A DNA stretch of 64,000 nt from Mangrovicoccus sp049603835 (GTDB lineage Bacteria > Pseudomonadota > Alphaproteobacteria > Rhodobacterales > Rhodobacteraceae), in assembly GCA_049603835.1 (NCBI GenBank), contig JBMYSZ010000011.1:41382-105381 (forward strand). The letters are read 5' to 3'. Below, piece by piece: positions 8,705 to 17,324 of this stretch (the stretch's first letter is position 1; the number at the start of each line of letters is the position of its first letter). The notes beneath the pieces are model-generated. The model saw only the letters and a program-made list of their open reading frames with translations. It searched no databases and was not told the origin of the DNA. The position numbers were made by a program, and so were the translations under genes.

Positions 8705-9295
8705 ATGGCCGTTAAACGCGCTTGGCAGCGGATGCTTTCAGGCCGCCGTTTGGATTTGCTCGACCCAACGCCGGTAGATATCGAAATCGAAGATATTGCC
8801 CATGGATTGGCTTTTGTGGCGCGCTGGAATGGCCAAACCAAAGGCGATTTCCCCTATTCCGTGGCCGAACATTCCCTATTGGTCGAGGAACTTTATCGCC
8901 GAATGAACCCGAAAGCCCCTGTAAAATGGCGTTTGGCAGCGCTTTTGCATGACGCTCCGGAATATGTGATCGGTGACATGATTTCGCCGGTCAAAGCGGC
9001 GGTTGGCCCGGCCTATGGCGCGCTGGATGCGCGGCTAACCGCGGCAATTCATCTGCGTTTTGGCCTGCCTGCGGAAATTCCGAAAACCGTCAAAGCAGCG
9101 ATCAAGCGCGCGGATCGGGTGTCGGCTTGGATGGAAGCGACAGAAATCGCGGGCTTTTCCGAAGAAGAGGCGACAGGGTTTTTCGGTCGGCCAAAAGACG
9201 AAATTCTTAACGGTTTGGCCGTGGATCTGCGCCCACCAGTGGAAACTCGCACTGCCTTTACCTTGCGCCATGCTGAGCTGTTGGATCAGCTATAG
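8705..9295 (+). CDS. HD-domain phosphohydrolase (YfbR-like)
   Basis: The 196-residue protein carries the HD-superfamily metal site: AEHSLLV near residue 58 supplies the first His, LLHDAPEYVIGD near residue 81 supplies the HD pair with the following E-Y, and a later Asp lies in KRADRVSAWMEA near residue 138. YfbR enzymes are 5'-deoxynucleotidases; whether this member acts on deoxynucleotides is inferred from the family. Length matches. AGGAG lies seven bases before the ATG. It is followed, 131 bp later, by an alpha/beta hydrolase on the same strand. Confidence 0.85.
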   Translation: MAVKRAWQRMLSGRRLDLLDPTPVDIEIEDIAHGLAFVARWNGQTKGDFPYSVAEHSLLVEELYRRMNPKAPVKWRLAALLHDAPEYVIGDMISPVKAAVGPAYGALDARLTAAIHLRFGLPAEIPKTVKAAIKRADRVSAWMEATEIAGFSEEEATGFFGRPKDEILNGLAVDLRPPVETRTAFTLRHAELLDQL

Positions 9296-9426
9296 GCAAA
9301 GGGTTTCGCCGAGGGGCAGAGCGGTCACAGATCGGGGAAATTTTTCGGTGTGCCTGAAGGATGCTGCGGCGCAGCAATTCGGAATCGGCTATGCTAGGCC
9401 TATCGAATTCTAGGAAGGATCCGAAA

Positions 9427-10386
9427 ATGTCTGACACTGTCACCGTGACCCGAATGGCCCCTGGCGAAGCTTATGAAGCCGAAGCGCTGCAAGGTTGGGC
9501 GTTGCAAAGCTATGCGCCCATGGCTGGCCCCGAACGGGCGGTTGATTTGCTCTTTGTGCATGGCATGGCGGCGGGTGGCTGGATGTGGACGCCGGATTGG
9601 CTGCGTGGATTTACCAGCCAAGGCTATCGCTGTTGGACTGTGACCCTGCCGGGGCGTGACGCGGGGGCGACTATGGCCTCTGATCCCATGGCGATTGACC
9701 GGGTGCTTGCCAAAGCGTTGCAGGGCGGTGATCCCAGCGGTGCTTTGAAAGCTTTGGGGGAAATTCTGCCCGGAGCATCGATGTTTGACGGCCCTAGCCT
9801 GGATGATTTCACCGATACATTCACCGATTGCCTGACCCAGATCGGGCGGCCGGTTGTGCCGGTCTGCCATTCTTTGGGCGGTGCGGTGGCGCAGAATTAT
9901 CTGCGCAAAGGCGGGCGGCCTGCGGGGACCGTGCTGCTGTGTTCGGTGCCGCCTTATGGGCTGTGGCGCGCCTCGATGGAAATGGCGCTGACCAATCCCG
10001 AGCTTTTTGCGACCCTCAGCGATTTCAGCCTGATGGGGCTGGCGGGGACCAATATCGGCGTGCTGCGCAAGAATTTATTCCCATCGGGGATTTCAGATCG
10101 TGATTTCGGTGAAATTGTGCCGCGTTTGCGTGATGAGTCGCTCAAAGCGATGATGCAATCGCTAGGCTGGCCGCCTTTCGCGCCATTTCCGGGGCCGCGC
10201 GCGGATATGCTGGTTATCGGTGGCGACAAAGACCGGTTGGTGCCATTTTGGGATGTGGTGATGACCGCCGCCTATTATGGAACTCAGCCAAAGCTTATCC
10301 CGGGCGGTGGCCATATGTTGATGCAAGAAGCTGTTGCCGACAAAGCGATAACCGCAATTGCCGATTTCGCGGCAAAGCTGAGTTAA
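9427..10386 (+). CDS. Alpha/beta-hydrolase fold protein
   Basis: The 319-residue protein has an alpha/beta-hydrolase core. LLFVHGMAAGGWMW near residue 43 carries the oxyanion HG motif, VCHSLGGAVAQ near residue 147 is the nucleophile elbow with Ser in H-S-L-G-G, ADMLVIGGDKDRLVP near residue 260 supplies the acid region, and GGGHMLMQE near residue 296 supplies the His. No signal peptide is present, so it is cytoplasmic. Substrate is unknown. The start MSDT is chosen because AAGGA precedes it; an upstream in-frame ATG lacks this. A META-domain gene follows 11 bases after the stop. Confidence 0.86.
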   Translation: MSDTVTVTRMAPGEAYEAEALQGWALQSYAPMAGPERAVDLLFVHGMAAGGWMWTPDWLRGFTSQGYRCWTVTLPGRDAGATMASDPMAIDRVLAKALQGGDPSGALKALGEILPGASMFDGPSLDDFTDTFTDCLTQIGRPVVPVCHSLGGAVAQNYLRKGGRPAGTVLLCSVPPYGLWRASMEMALTNPELFATLSDFSLMGLAGTNIGVLRKNLFPSGISDRDFGEIVPRLRDESLKAMMQSLGWPPFAPFPGPRADMLVIGGDKDRLVPFWDVVMTAAYYGTQPKLIPGGGHMLMQEAVADKAITAIADFAAKLS

Positions 10387-10397
10387 GGATCCATTCA

Positions 10398-10805
10398 ATG
10401 CGTTTTTATGCTACTCTCTCCCTGATGGTCGCGGCTGGTTTTGCGGCTGGTGATGCGGGGGCTGCCGAAGCGGTATCGCCTTTTGCCAACCCAGATGCGG
10501 AATGGCATTTGGTCAGCCTCAATGGCGCCGCGCTGGAGGGAGAGGCTAATTTGGTCTTCCCGGAACCAGGCCGCATGGCGGGGCTGGCGATTTGCAATCG
10601 GTTTAGTGGTGGCATGGACTGGAGCGCGGGCTCCGTGAAAATCGGACCTCTGATCAGTACCAAAATGGCCTGCCCCGATATGAGCGGCGAAATGGCGGTG
10701 CTAGCTGTGCTAAATGATGCCGAGCGCTTGGAAATCACTGGTGATCAGCTTGTGATCACAAATACTGCGGGCGATATTTTGGTCTATAAGCTGGCGTCGC
10801 ACTGA
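10398..10805 (+). CDS. META-domain (HslJ-like) exported protein
   Basis: The 135-residue protein has a signal peptide (hydrophobic to about residue 16, cleavage near GAA). The mature domain runs from W-H-L-V-S-L-N-G-A, through a C-N-R-F-S-G-G segment, to a region with T-K-M-A-C-P and a closing strand. This order is the META domain, as in HslJ of E. coli, and two Cys fit the family. The function is not established; family members are linked to heat or novobiocin resistance. The ATG is preceded by AAGGATCC. It is probably co-transcribed with the hydrolase before it and converges on recO. Confidence 0.83.
   Translation: MRFYATLSLMVAAGFAAGDAGAAEAVSPFANPDAEWHLVSLNGAALEGEANLVFPEPGRMAGLAICNRFSGGMDWSAGSVKIGPLISTKMACPDMSGEMAVLAVLNDAERLEITGDQLVITNTAGDILVYKLASH
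10751..10760. repeat. TGTGATCACA word
   Basis: Copy 2, in the META-domain gene; read in LVITNT. Flanked to TTGTGATCACAA. Confidence 0.9.
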
Positions 10806-10824
10806 TTGGCGCAGTGACTGGCCA

Positions 10825-11550
10825 TTATTCTGGACGGGTAAGGAGTGAGACCAGCCGAGCCCGCGCCGCCGGAAATGGCTGGCCTGTCCATTGCGGCGTG
10901 AGATGACGCTCTAGAAAATAGCCGGTGGTGCTGAGCGCTAGGGCTATTTCGCGATTGGGGGCTTCTCCTTCGCCGCGCAGACAGGGCGGAAGCGGCAGAA
11001 GTTTATCCGCCCAATCCCCGGCACCGTGGCGACTGACCGCGCGGCCAGATTTGGGAGAGACATAGATCAGATCCTCGGTCCCGCCGGTCGCGGCGCAGCG
11101 GCTTAGATCCAGGGCAAAGCCCATCTCGGCCAAAAGCTGTTCTTCCCACTGCAAATAGGCCAGAGGCCAGGCGGAAGTTTGCAGCATCAAGGCTAAAAGC
11201 AGACGGGTTTGGCGGTAGAGCTCCGCCATGGGCTGACGTTCGGGCAGAGCATAGCAGAGCAGGCCGGTGACTGCGCCCAGCCCGGCAAGAGCCAAGCGAT
11301 CAGCAAGAAAAGCGGCGGCTTGAGCCTGGTGCAGATCGACCGAATAGCTGCCCAGATGGTCGGAAAGACGGGCGCGCCAAGACAGATCCAACAGATTGCC
11401 CGGCTGCAAAAGCGGCGATAAGCGCCGCCCGGCACCGCCGCGCACAACACCCGCATGGCGGCCATGGCTGGGGGTCAGCGCTTCGACAATCGCTGCATTT
11501 TCTCCGTGGCGGCGAACCGCCAGGACCAGACCTTCTTCGCGCCATTCCAT
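10825..11550 (-). CDS. recO: DNA repair protein RecO
   Basis: RecO helps RecF and RecR load RecA onto gapped DNA. The 241-residue protein opens with M-E-W-R-E-E-G-x-V-L, the OB-fold start, has the H-x-G-V-V-R-G-G segment near residue 33, and a helical C-terminal domain. That domain lacks a CxxC zinc knuckle; a lone Cys lies in LSRCAATG. The stop lies 20 bp from the convergent META gene. It is the last gene of the rpoZ-to-recO block, 158 bp after DUF1491; that gap holds only a GGGGC/GCCCC hairpin (11613-11640). Confidence 0.9.
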   Translation of the reverse strand: MEWREEGLVLAVRRHGENAAIVEALTPSHGRHAGVVRGGAGRRLSPLLQPGNLLDLSWRARLSDHLGSYSVDLHQAQAAAFLADRLALAGLGAVTGLLCYALPERQPMAELYRQTRLLLALMLQTSAWPLAYLQWEEQLLAEMGFALDLSRCAATGGTEDLIYVSPKSGRAVSRHGAGDWADKLLPLPPCLRGEGEAPNREIALALSTTGYFLERHLTPQWTGQPFPAARARLVSLLTRPE

Positions 11551-11708
11551 GACGTCTAGGTAAGGGTTGGAGCGGAAAAGGGAAGGTCTATTTCTGCGCG
11601 GGAAGAGATGAAGGGGCGGCTATTATGCGGACAAAGCCCCGCTGCGCAGATCTTTGACATTTATGTACCCAATCCCGCCCAAGGCGAGATCGGGGCCCGC
11701 CGCTGACG

Positions 11709-12047
11709 TCACCCATCCGCTAAACTTGGATCGTCTAGTAAATGGCGCCCCTCGCGGCTTTCGACTTCGATCACCCAAAGATCGCGGTCCCGCTCGGTTT
11801 CGCGGGTCAGGAGTGCATCGATTTCCGGCTCTGGCCCGTGATCGGTTTGGGCCCAAGCCCGCAGCCCGGTCATCAGATCATATTGACGGCGGAAAATACG
11901 GGCCTCGCCGTCAAGCGTGCAGAGCTTAACCGCGATATCGCCCGCTGTTTCATCGCCTTTGGAGGAAATATAGCAGGGGATATGCTCGGCGCCCAGGCGC
12001 ATGCGATAGGCGGCGACCCAGAGCCCTGCCGCCAAACGCGCGCTCAT
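11709..12047 (-). CDS. DUF1491-family protein
   Basis: The 112-residue protein starts with the pattern A-x-L-W-V-x-A-Y-x-R-R-like and has the G-D-I-A-V-K-L strand and I-D-A-L-L-x-R-E-x-x-R-D-x-D-L-W-V-I-E-V-E core that mark DUF1491, an alphaproteobacterial family of unknown function. Its ATG overlaps the era stop (ATGA), so it is translationally coupled to era. That position between era and recO is typical in Rhodobacterales. Confidence 0.88.
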   Translation of the reverse strand: MSARLAAGLWVAAYRMRLGAEHIPCYISSKGDETAGDIAVKLCTLDGEARIFRRQYDLMTGLRAWAQTDHGPEPEIDALLTRETERDRDLWVIEVESREGRHLLDDPSLADG

Positions 12048-12958
12048 TCCTGGCCGTCGCGAAAATCCAGGCCCATTTCGCCATAGCGCTCGGCCTCTTC
12101 CAGCCAGTTGGGCCGGACTTTTACCTGAGTGAACAGATGCACCCGGCGGTCTAGGAATTGTTCAAGCTCGGCGCGGGCGGCTTGGCTTACCGCTTTGATC
12201 GTCTCACCGCGCTTGCCCAAGACGATGCCTTTATGGCCGTCGCGGCTGACATAGATGATCTGGTCGATGCGGCAAGAGCCGTCTTTGCGCTCTTCCCATT
12301 TCTCGGTTTCCACGGTTAGCTGATAGGGCAGCTCTTGGTGCAGCCGCAGGGTCAGCTTTTCACGGGTCATTTCCGCAGCAATCATCCGCATGGGCAGATC
12401 GGCGATCTGGTCTTCGGGATAAAGCCAGGGACCTTCGGGCAATTCCGCGGCCAGCCAATTGCGCAGCGCCTCGACCCCATAGCCTTTTTCAGCGGAGATC
12501 ATGAAAGTCTGGGCGAAATCGAAGCGCTCATTCATCTCTTGGCTGAGCGACAAAAGATTAGGAGCCTCGACCCGGTCGATTTTATTGATCGCCAAAGCCA
12601 CTTGGCGCGGGCCAATATGGTCGCGCAGATGTTCGAGGATGGCCTCCACCCCTTCGGTGATGCCGCGATGCGCCTCGATCAGCATGACGACCAGATCCGC
12701 ATCCGCCGCTCCGCCCCAAGCAGCGGCCACCATCGCGCGATCCAGGCGGCGGCGCGGCCGGAAAAGACCCGGCGTATCCACAAAGACGATCTGGCTTTGA
12801 CCGGCCATGGCCACCCCACGGATCCGAGCGCGGGTGGTTTGCACTTTATGGGTTACGATGGAGACCTTTGCGCCCACCATATAGTTGAGCAAAGTCGATT
12901 TGCCGGCATTGGGTTCGCCGATCAGCGCGACAAAACCCGCGCGCTGTGCGTCAGTCAT
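12044..12958 (-). CDS. era: GTPase Era
   Basis: Era binds 16S rRNA and assists 30S subunit assembly. The G1 loop GEPNAGKS is at residues 14-21, the G3 motif is DTPGLF, the G4 motif NKID lies near residue 124, and a KH RNA-binding domain with VLGKRGETIK closes the chain, as expected for about 300 residues. The second of two in-frame ATGs (12958) is preferred because AGGA lies eight bases before it, while the first has AGG directly abutting. It overlaps the rnc stop by eight bases. Confidence 0.96.
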   Translation of the reverse strand: MTDAQRAGFVALIGEPNAGKSTLLNYMVGAKVSIVTHKVQTTRARIRGVAMAGQSQIVFVDTPGLFRPRRRLDRAMVAAAWGGAADADLVVMLIEAHRGITEGVEAILEHLRDHIGPRQVALAINKIDRVEAPNLLSLSQEMNERFDFAQTFMISAEKGYGVEALRNWLAAELPEGPWLYPEDQIADLPMRMIAAEMTREKLTLRLHQELPYQLTVETEKWEERKDGSCRIDQIIYVSRDGHKGIVLGKRGETIKAVSQAARAELEQFLDRRVHLFTQVKVRPNWLEEAERYGEMGLDFRDGQE

Positions 12959-13640
12959 CAGAGTCATCCTGTGTCAGCCGCGCCAGTAATGTGCGGGCGG
13001 CGGCTTGCTCGGCCTGGCGTTTAGAGCCTGCCTGAGCGGTTTCGCTTTCGCCGCTTTGCATGCGCGCGGTTATGGAAAAAATCGGGGCGTGATCCGGGCC
13101 TTCGCGCCCGGTCAGGTCATAAGCCGGCGGGGTTTGGCCGCGGGCCTGGGCCCATTCTTGCAGCGCGGTTTTCGGGTCGCGGGCATCGGTTTCCACATTT
13201 GCGATACGGTCCCCCCAAAGGCGCAGGATCGTGCCGCGCGCGGCCTCAAACCCGCCATCAAGATACACCGCTGCGATCACCGCCTCTAAAGCATCGGCCA
13301 AAAGCGCCTCTTTGCGCCGCCCTCCCGACAGCATTTCCGAGCGGCCAAGCTTCATCGCGGCGCCCAAATCTAAGGAGCGGGCAACCTGGGCACAGGTTTC
13401 TTTGCGCACCAAGGCATTATAGCGGGGGGCAAGCTGACCCTCCGACGCGCCGCGATCTGCCTCTAGCAAGGCCTGGGCCATGACAAGCCCCAAGACGCGA
13501 TCCCCTAGGAATTCGAGCCTTTGGTTATCGGGCCGCATTGCGCTGGCGGCGGAGCCATGGGTCACGGCCTCGCTGAGCAAAGAGAGGTTCGAAAACCTGT
13601 GCCCAAGCTTGGCGGCTAGGTCATTTAGTGGTGCGGTCAC
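12951..13640 (-). CDS. rnc: Ribonuclease III
   Basis: RNase III cuts double-stranded RNA in rRNA processing. The signature LEFLGDRVLGLVMA is near residue 42; the second metal site, with ADALEAVIAAVYLDGG, is near residue 112; and a C-terminal dsRBD (PKTALQEWAQ through the AARTLLARL helix) follows. The GTG at 13640 gives 229 residues, the normal size; an in-frame TTG at 13673 would add an unconserved tail. The 235 bp between lepB and rnc contain a strong GC-rich hairpin right after the lepB stop and no gene. Confidence 0.94.
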   Translation of the reverse strand: MTAPLNDLAAKLGHRFSNLSLLSEAVTHGSAASAMRPDNQRLEFLGDRVLGLVMAQALLEADRGASEGQLAPRYNALVRKETCAQVARSLDLGAAMKLGRSEMLSGGRRKEALLADALEAVIAAVYLDGGFEAARGTILRLWGDRIANVETDARDPKTALQEWAQARGQTPPAYDLTGREGPDHAPIFSITARMQSGESETAQAGSKRQAEQAAARTLLARLTQDDSDD

Positions 13641-13830
13641 GGGTCGAGTGCCTTCGGACAGATGGGCTGTCAATTCAAAGCAGATCCCCTAGCGCTGCAA
13701 AAGCAAAAAGACAATAGGAGCGGCGCATTGGCCCAACTCTCGGCGGTCCCTATACCAGGAAGGTTAAATTTGCCTGTGGTTTTGGGGAGCAGAAGAGCGC
13801 GGGCGAATACGGCGAGCGGGGCCGAGATAT

Positions 13831-13868
13831 CCGGCGGAGCAGGGCCCCAAGGTCCCAATCCCCGCCGG
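13831..13868 (-). terminator. GC-rich hairpin just after lepB
   Basis: CCGGCGG and CCGCCGG pair around a 24-base, itself partly self-complementary, loop, 8 bases after the lepB stop. There is no T-run, so it may be an RNA-stabilising or attenuating hairpin rather than a full terminator. Confidence 0.35.
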
Positions 13869-13875
13869 CTATGAC

Positions 13876-14667
13876 TTAGTCCAGTTTCTTGAAGAACCGG
13901 TCTGGCCGCCAAGTCCAGAAGAAAAAGATTGACCGACCCGCTGAGGAAAACATCACGCGGTCCGCCCGGCCGATCAGATTTTCAACCGGGACCATGCCCA
14001 CACCGCGCGCCGTTTGCGGCATACGGCTATCGGCGGAATTATCGCGGTTATCGCCCATAAAGAAGTAATGGCCCGGCGGCACAGAATAAATCGCGGTACT
14101 GTCAGCCGGACGCACACCGATATCCAAGATAGAATATGACACGCCATTGGGCAGAGTTTCGATGCTGCGGGTTTTCGTACATTCGCCGCCCATGCCGACA
14201 ATGCGGTTTTTACATTGTGGGACATTCCCCAAGGGGCCTTGGCGTTCGAAGATTTCGATAAACTCGCCCGCCGCCTCCAGCTTCACCGGATTGCCATTGA
14301 TATGTAGCAGGCCGCTTTTCATTTGGACCTTGTCACCCGGCAGGCCAATCACGCGCTTGATATAGTCGGCCCCGGAGACTGGATGGCGGAAAACCACGAT
14401 ATCGCCGCGCTCGGGCTCGCGCTCCATAATGCGGCCATTGATAAAGGGGCACATGGAAAACGGGCAGGAATGCTGCGAATAGCCATAGGCCATTTTATTC
14501 ACAAAAAGGAAATCACCGATCAGCAGCGTGTCTTTCATAGATCCGGAGGGGATCCAGAAGGGCTGAAAAAACAATGTGCGGAAGACACCCGCAATCAGCA
14601 ATGCATAAACAATCGTTTTGACTGTTTCGACAATCGGGTTGTCTTTGGTTTTGGCCACGCGCGACAC
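13876..14667 (-). CDS. lepB: Signal peptidase I
   Basis: LepB removes signal peptides from exported proteins at the outer face of the inner membrane. One N-terminal membrane segment (about 16-37) precedes the catalytic Ser43 in PSGSM. The general base Lys104 lies in GADYIKRVIGLPGD, and the GDNRDNSADSR motif lies near residue 208. It contains a Cys-rich insertion (HSCPFSMCPF near residues 66-75) typical of alphaproteobacterial LepB. Length 263 is normal. It follows acpS by 57 bp. Confidence 0.96.
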   Translation of the reverse strand: MSRVAKTKDNPIVETVKTIVYALLIAGVFRTLFFQPFWIPSGSMKDTLLIGDFLFVNKMAYGYSQHSCPFSMCPFINGRIMEREPERGDIVVFRHPVSGADYIKRVIGLPGDKVQMKSGLLHINGNPVKLEAAGEFIEIFERQGPLGNVPQCKNRIVGMGGECTKTRSIETLPNGVSYSILDIGVRPADSTAIYSVPPGHYFFMGDNRDNSADSRMPQTARGVGMVPVENLIGRADRVMFSSAGRSIFFFWTWRPDRFFKKLD

Positions 14668-14724
14668 TCCGCCTGAGATTACCTAAGCTTTTGGCGGTGG
14701 TCATGGGCGTCGGGGCAAGCAGTG

Positions 14725-15147
14725 TCAAGCGCCCGAGATCGGGACGGCGGGAATTGGCAGAGCCTCGATGATCACAAAAGCCTGGGCCCAAGGATGATCA
14801 TCGGTCAAAGTGACATGGATCACAGCCTGATGGCCGGGCGGGGTCATTTGCGCCAAACGCTCGGCGGCCCAGCCAGTTACGGCCATTTGCGGCTGGCCGG
14901 TCTCTAGATTGGTCACGAACATGTCTTTCCAAGAAATGCCCATGCGCAAACCAGTGCCGAGCGCTTTGGAACAGGCCTCTTTGGCAGCCCAGCGTTTGGC
15001 ATAAGTCCCGGCCACATTCGCCCGGCGGTCGGCTTTGCGCTGCTCCATTTCGGTGAAGACGCGATTGCGAAAACGATCGCCGAAACGCTCTAGGGTCTCT
15101 TCGATACGCTCGATATTGGCAAGATCCGTTCCGATGCCAAGGATCAT
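14725..15147 (-). CDS. acpS: Holo-[acyl-carrier-protein] synthase
   Basis: AcpS attaches 4'-phosphopantetheine from CoA to acyl carrier protein. The start MILGIGTDLANIERI carries the Mg-binding Asp8, and RWAAKEACSKALGTG near residue 53 carries the second conserved Glu and Lys. Its 140 residues are typical. In most alphaproteobacteria acpS directly follows pdxJ; here a plus-strand gene intervenes, so acpS must have its own promoter in 15148-15338. Confidence 0.95.
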   Translation of the reverse strand: MILGIGTDLANIERIEETLERFGDRFRNRVFTEMEQRKADRRANVAGTYAKRWAAKEACSKALGTGLRMGISWKDMFVTNLETGQPQMAVTGWAAERLAQMTPPGHQAVIHVTLTDDHPWAQAFVIIEALPIPAVPISGA

Positions 15148-15338
15148 GGGGACTCCTTTAGTTTGGCGGTAAGGGCCGAATTCCGCTGGGCGATGTCAAG
15201 GCTTTGACGGCAGGGCTGCCCGAGTTTTCGGCAGCAAAGGGCAATTTCCGTGGCAAGTCTTATGCCAAGTCCTGACCGCGCTGGACAGCTCTGCATGGGC
15301 CAGGTTTGGCTGTGAGCCAGCTATTTAGGAGGTCGCCC

Positions 15339-15818
15339 ATGGCACTTGAAGAATTGGCATCAGAAGCGCTGGAGACTTTGGCCAATGCTCCGGGTGCGCG
15401 GTCGGACCCGGAAGGCACGGAAAAAGCGGTGAAAGCGGCGCTGGAAAAGGCGCCCTTTGATCTGGATATTCGCCTTGGTGCGTATCGGTTCTATTTCTAC
15501 ACCCATCGCTATGCCCAAGCCTATGAACAAGCGCAGGGAATCTTGGCCTTAGCGGCGCAGCGTCTGAATATTTCCCCTGATTGGCGGGCGGTTCAGCCGC
15601 AAGATGCGGAATTTACCGCCAAAGACTTTGCCCCTGGGCTCTATTTGCAGGCGCTGATTGCCTTGGGCTACTGCCAGCTGCGTCTCGGAGAGTTCGATTT
15701 AGGCGAGGAATATGTGGAAGTCGCCGCAAAGCTGGACCCGACGGATCGGTTCGGCGCGGTGCGGGTGTTGCGCCAAGCCGTGGCCAGCCGGAATGACGAG
15801 GCCGAGCTTGACGCCTAA
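15339..15818 (+). CDS. TPR-like helical protein of unknown function
   Basis: The 159-residue protein is all-helical by composition. It has an Ala-rich first pair of helices, then two units resembling tetratricopeptide repeats (around residues 28-62 with F-D-L-D-I-R-L-G-A-Y-R-F-Y, and 105-140 with A-L-I-A-L-G-Y-C-Q-L-R-L-G-E-F). The latter fits the TPR pattern of small residue at 8 and Ala/Gly at 20. No signal peptide is seen. A strong AGGAGG eight bases before the ATG decides the start. It stands alone, opposite in strand to pdxJ and acpS. Family level only; partners unknown. Confidence 0.75.
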   Translation: MALEELASEALETLANAPGARSDPEGTEKAVKAALEKAPFDLDIRLGAYRFYFYTHRYAQAYEQAQGILALAAQRLNISPDWRAVQPQDAEFTAKDFAPGLYLQALIALGYCQLRLGEFDLGEEYVEVAAKLDPTDRFGAVRVLRQAVASRNDEAELDA

Positions 15819-15821
15819 GCG

Positions 15822-16571
15822 TTAAAGAGACCCCCGCGCCTCATCCATGATCCGGCGCATTTCCGAAATTGCGTCTTTCAAGCCCAAAAACACCGCTTCG
15901 CCAATCAGAAAATGGCCGATATTCAGTTCGCGGATTTCCGTCAGGGCGGCGATCGGGGCCACCGTGTCATAGGTCAGGCCATGACCCGCATGCACCTCTA
16001 GCCCCAAGCTATGGGCGAAACTGGCCATCTCCTTGATCCGTGCGAATTCGGCGTCTCGTGTGTCAAAGCGGTCCTCGTGATGGGCATCGCAATAGGCGCC
16101 GGTATGCAGCTCGATCACTTCCGCGCCGATACGATGGGCCGAGGCGATCTGCGTTTCATCTGCCGCAATGAAAATAGACACGCGGCTGCCGGCTTCGCGC
16201 AAAGGCGCAATGAAATGCGCCAGCCGGTTTTCGTCGCGCGCCACATCAAGCCCGCCCTCGGTGGTCCGCTCTTCGCGACGTTCCGGCACCAAGCAGACCG
16301 CATGCGGTTTGTGACGCAGGGCAGTGCTTTGCATTTCCTCGGTTGCGGCCATTTCGAAATTAAGCGGCAGGGTCAATTCCTGGCTGAGCGCCTCGATATC
16401 CGCATCCAGAATATGGCGGCGATCTTCGCGTAGATGCGCCGTGATCCCGTCTGCCCCCGCCTCTTCGGCGAGTTTTGCGGCGCGGATCGGATCCGGATAG
16501 GCGCCGCCGCGAGCATTTCGCAGCGTGGCCACATGATCGATATTCACCCCAAGGCGTAAATGCGTGCTCAT
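15822..16571 (-). CDS. pdxJ: Pyridoxine 5'-phosphate synthase
   Basis: PdxJ condenses 1-deoxyxylulose 5-phosphate with aminoacetone phosphate to make pyridoxine 5'-phosphate. The 249-residue TIM barrel starts RLGVNIDHVATLRNARGG, with ADGITAHLREDRRHI near residue 40, the VCLVPERR strand near 94, and EVHAGHGLTYD near 191, all diagnostic. It lies 39 bp after DUF2062 on the same strand and has a 3' end three bases from the convergent TPR-like gene. Confidence 0.96.
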   Translation of the reverse strand: MSTHLRLGVNIDHVATLRNARGGAYPDPIRAAKLAEEAGADGITAHLREDRRHILDADIEALSQELTLPLNFEMAATEEMQSTALRHKPHAVCLVPERREERTTEGGLDVARDENRLAHFIAPLREAGSRVSIFIAADETQIASAHRIGAEVIELHTGAYCDAHHEDRFDTRDAEFARIKEMASFAHSLGLEVHAGHGLTYDTVAPIAALTEIRELNIGHFLIGEAVFLGLKDAISEMRRIMDEARGSL

Positions 16572-16610
16572 CCCAACACCCTAATTCCCACGAGTTTCGG
16601 TAAGGGCGTC

Positions 16611-17249
16611 TTACTCTGCCAGAATGCGGCTGTCAGCCTTCAATCTTGCCTGCAAACGTTGCTGCAAAAGCCGAGCGCGCCGCCGCTGATAGGTGTCGAT
16701 GATCGGATGCGCCGCCATATAGCTGGCAAAAGCCGCCAGCAACCCGATTAAAGTCCCGCCCAAAAGATAGGGCAAGAACACAGTGTCATAAAAGGCCGCG
16801 AGCGTATCCCAATGGGCGATTTTCGGACCAAAGGCGCTTTGGATATTGTGCCAAAGCTCTTTGCTGGCTTCGGCGAATCGATGCGGTAGGCCATGCAGAT
16901 GTTGCTGATCGTCGCGATCCAAAAGCCAAACGCCAGTCGAATAACAACCCGCCGCGATAAAGGGAAAAGTAATCGGATTGCCGAAAAGTGTCCCTAAAAG
17001 GGAGGCGATTATATTGCCCCGGATAAGCCAAGCAAGAAAAGCCGCGGCGAAAATGTGAAATCCGAATAAGGGCGTGCAGGTCACAAATATACCTGCAGCG
17101 ATTCCGCGCGCGATACGATGAGGCGGGTCAGGCAGGCGGCGCAAACGGTGATAAACATAATTGACGGCACGACCCCAGCCACCCGGCGGGTAAATCGTTT
17201 CGGATATAATCCGAAGCGTCTTTCGTTTATCGCGGCGTTTAAAAACCAC
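16611..17249 (-). CDS. DUF2062-family membrane protein
   Basis: The 212-residue protein matches DUF2062: a basic start (VFKRRDKRK), then YPPGGWGRAVNYVYHRLRRLPDPPHRIARGIAAG-type sequence in which the P-x-x-I-A-x-G motif leads into a first helix, then T-P-L-F-G-F-H, and the G-N-P-I-T-F-P motif near residue 85. Three membrane segments are visible. The GTG at 17249 is chosen because AGGAAAGAG precedes it and because relatives begin at this point. The role is unknown. It lies between spoT (75 bp upstream) and pdxJ. Confidence 0.85.
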   Translation of the reverse strand: MVFKRRDKRKTLRIISETIYPPGGWGRAVNYVYHRLRRLPDPPHRIARGIAAGIFVTCTPLFGFHIFAAAFLAWLIRGNIIASLLGTLFGNPITFPFIAAGCYSTGVWLLDRDDQQHLHGLPHRFAEASKELWHNIQSAFGPKIAHWDTLAAFYDTVFLPYLLGGTLIGLLAAFASYMAAHPIIDTYQRRRARLLQQRLQARLKADSRILAE

Positions 17250-17324
17250 CAACTCTTTCCTAAACTTCAGCGTCCTCAACAGGTTGAGTCGCATTTTGCT
17301 GCAATCATTCACGGATCTGATCCG

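Noticed and set aside
13641..13673. The in-frame TTG at 13673 as the rnc start
   Set aside because: It would add an 11-residue tail with no match to RNase III, and the GTG at 13640 gives the usual length.
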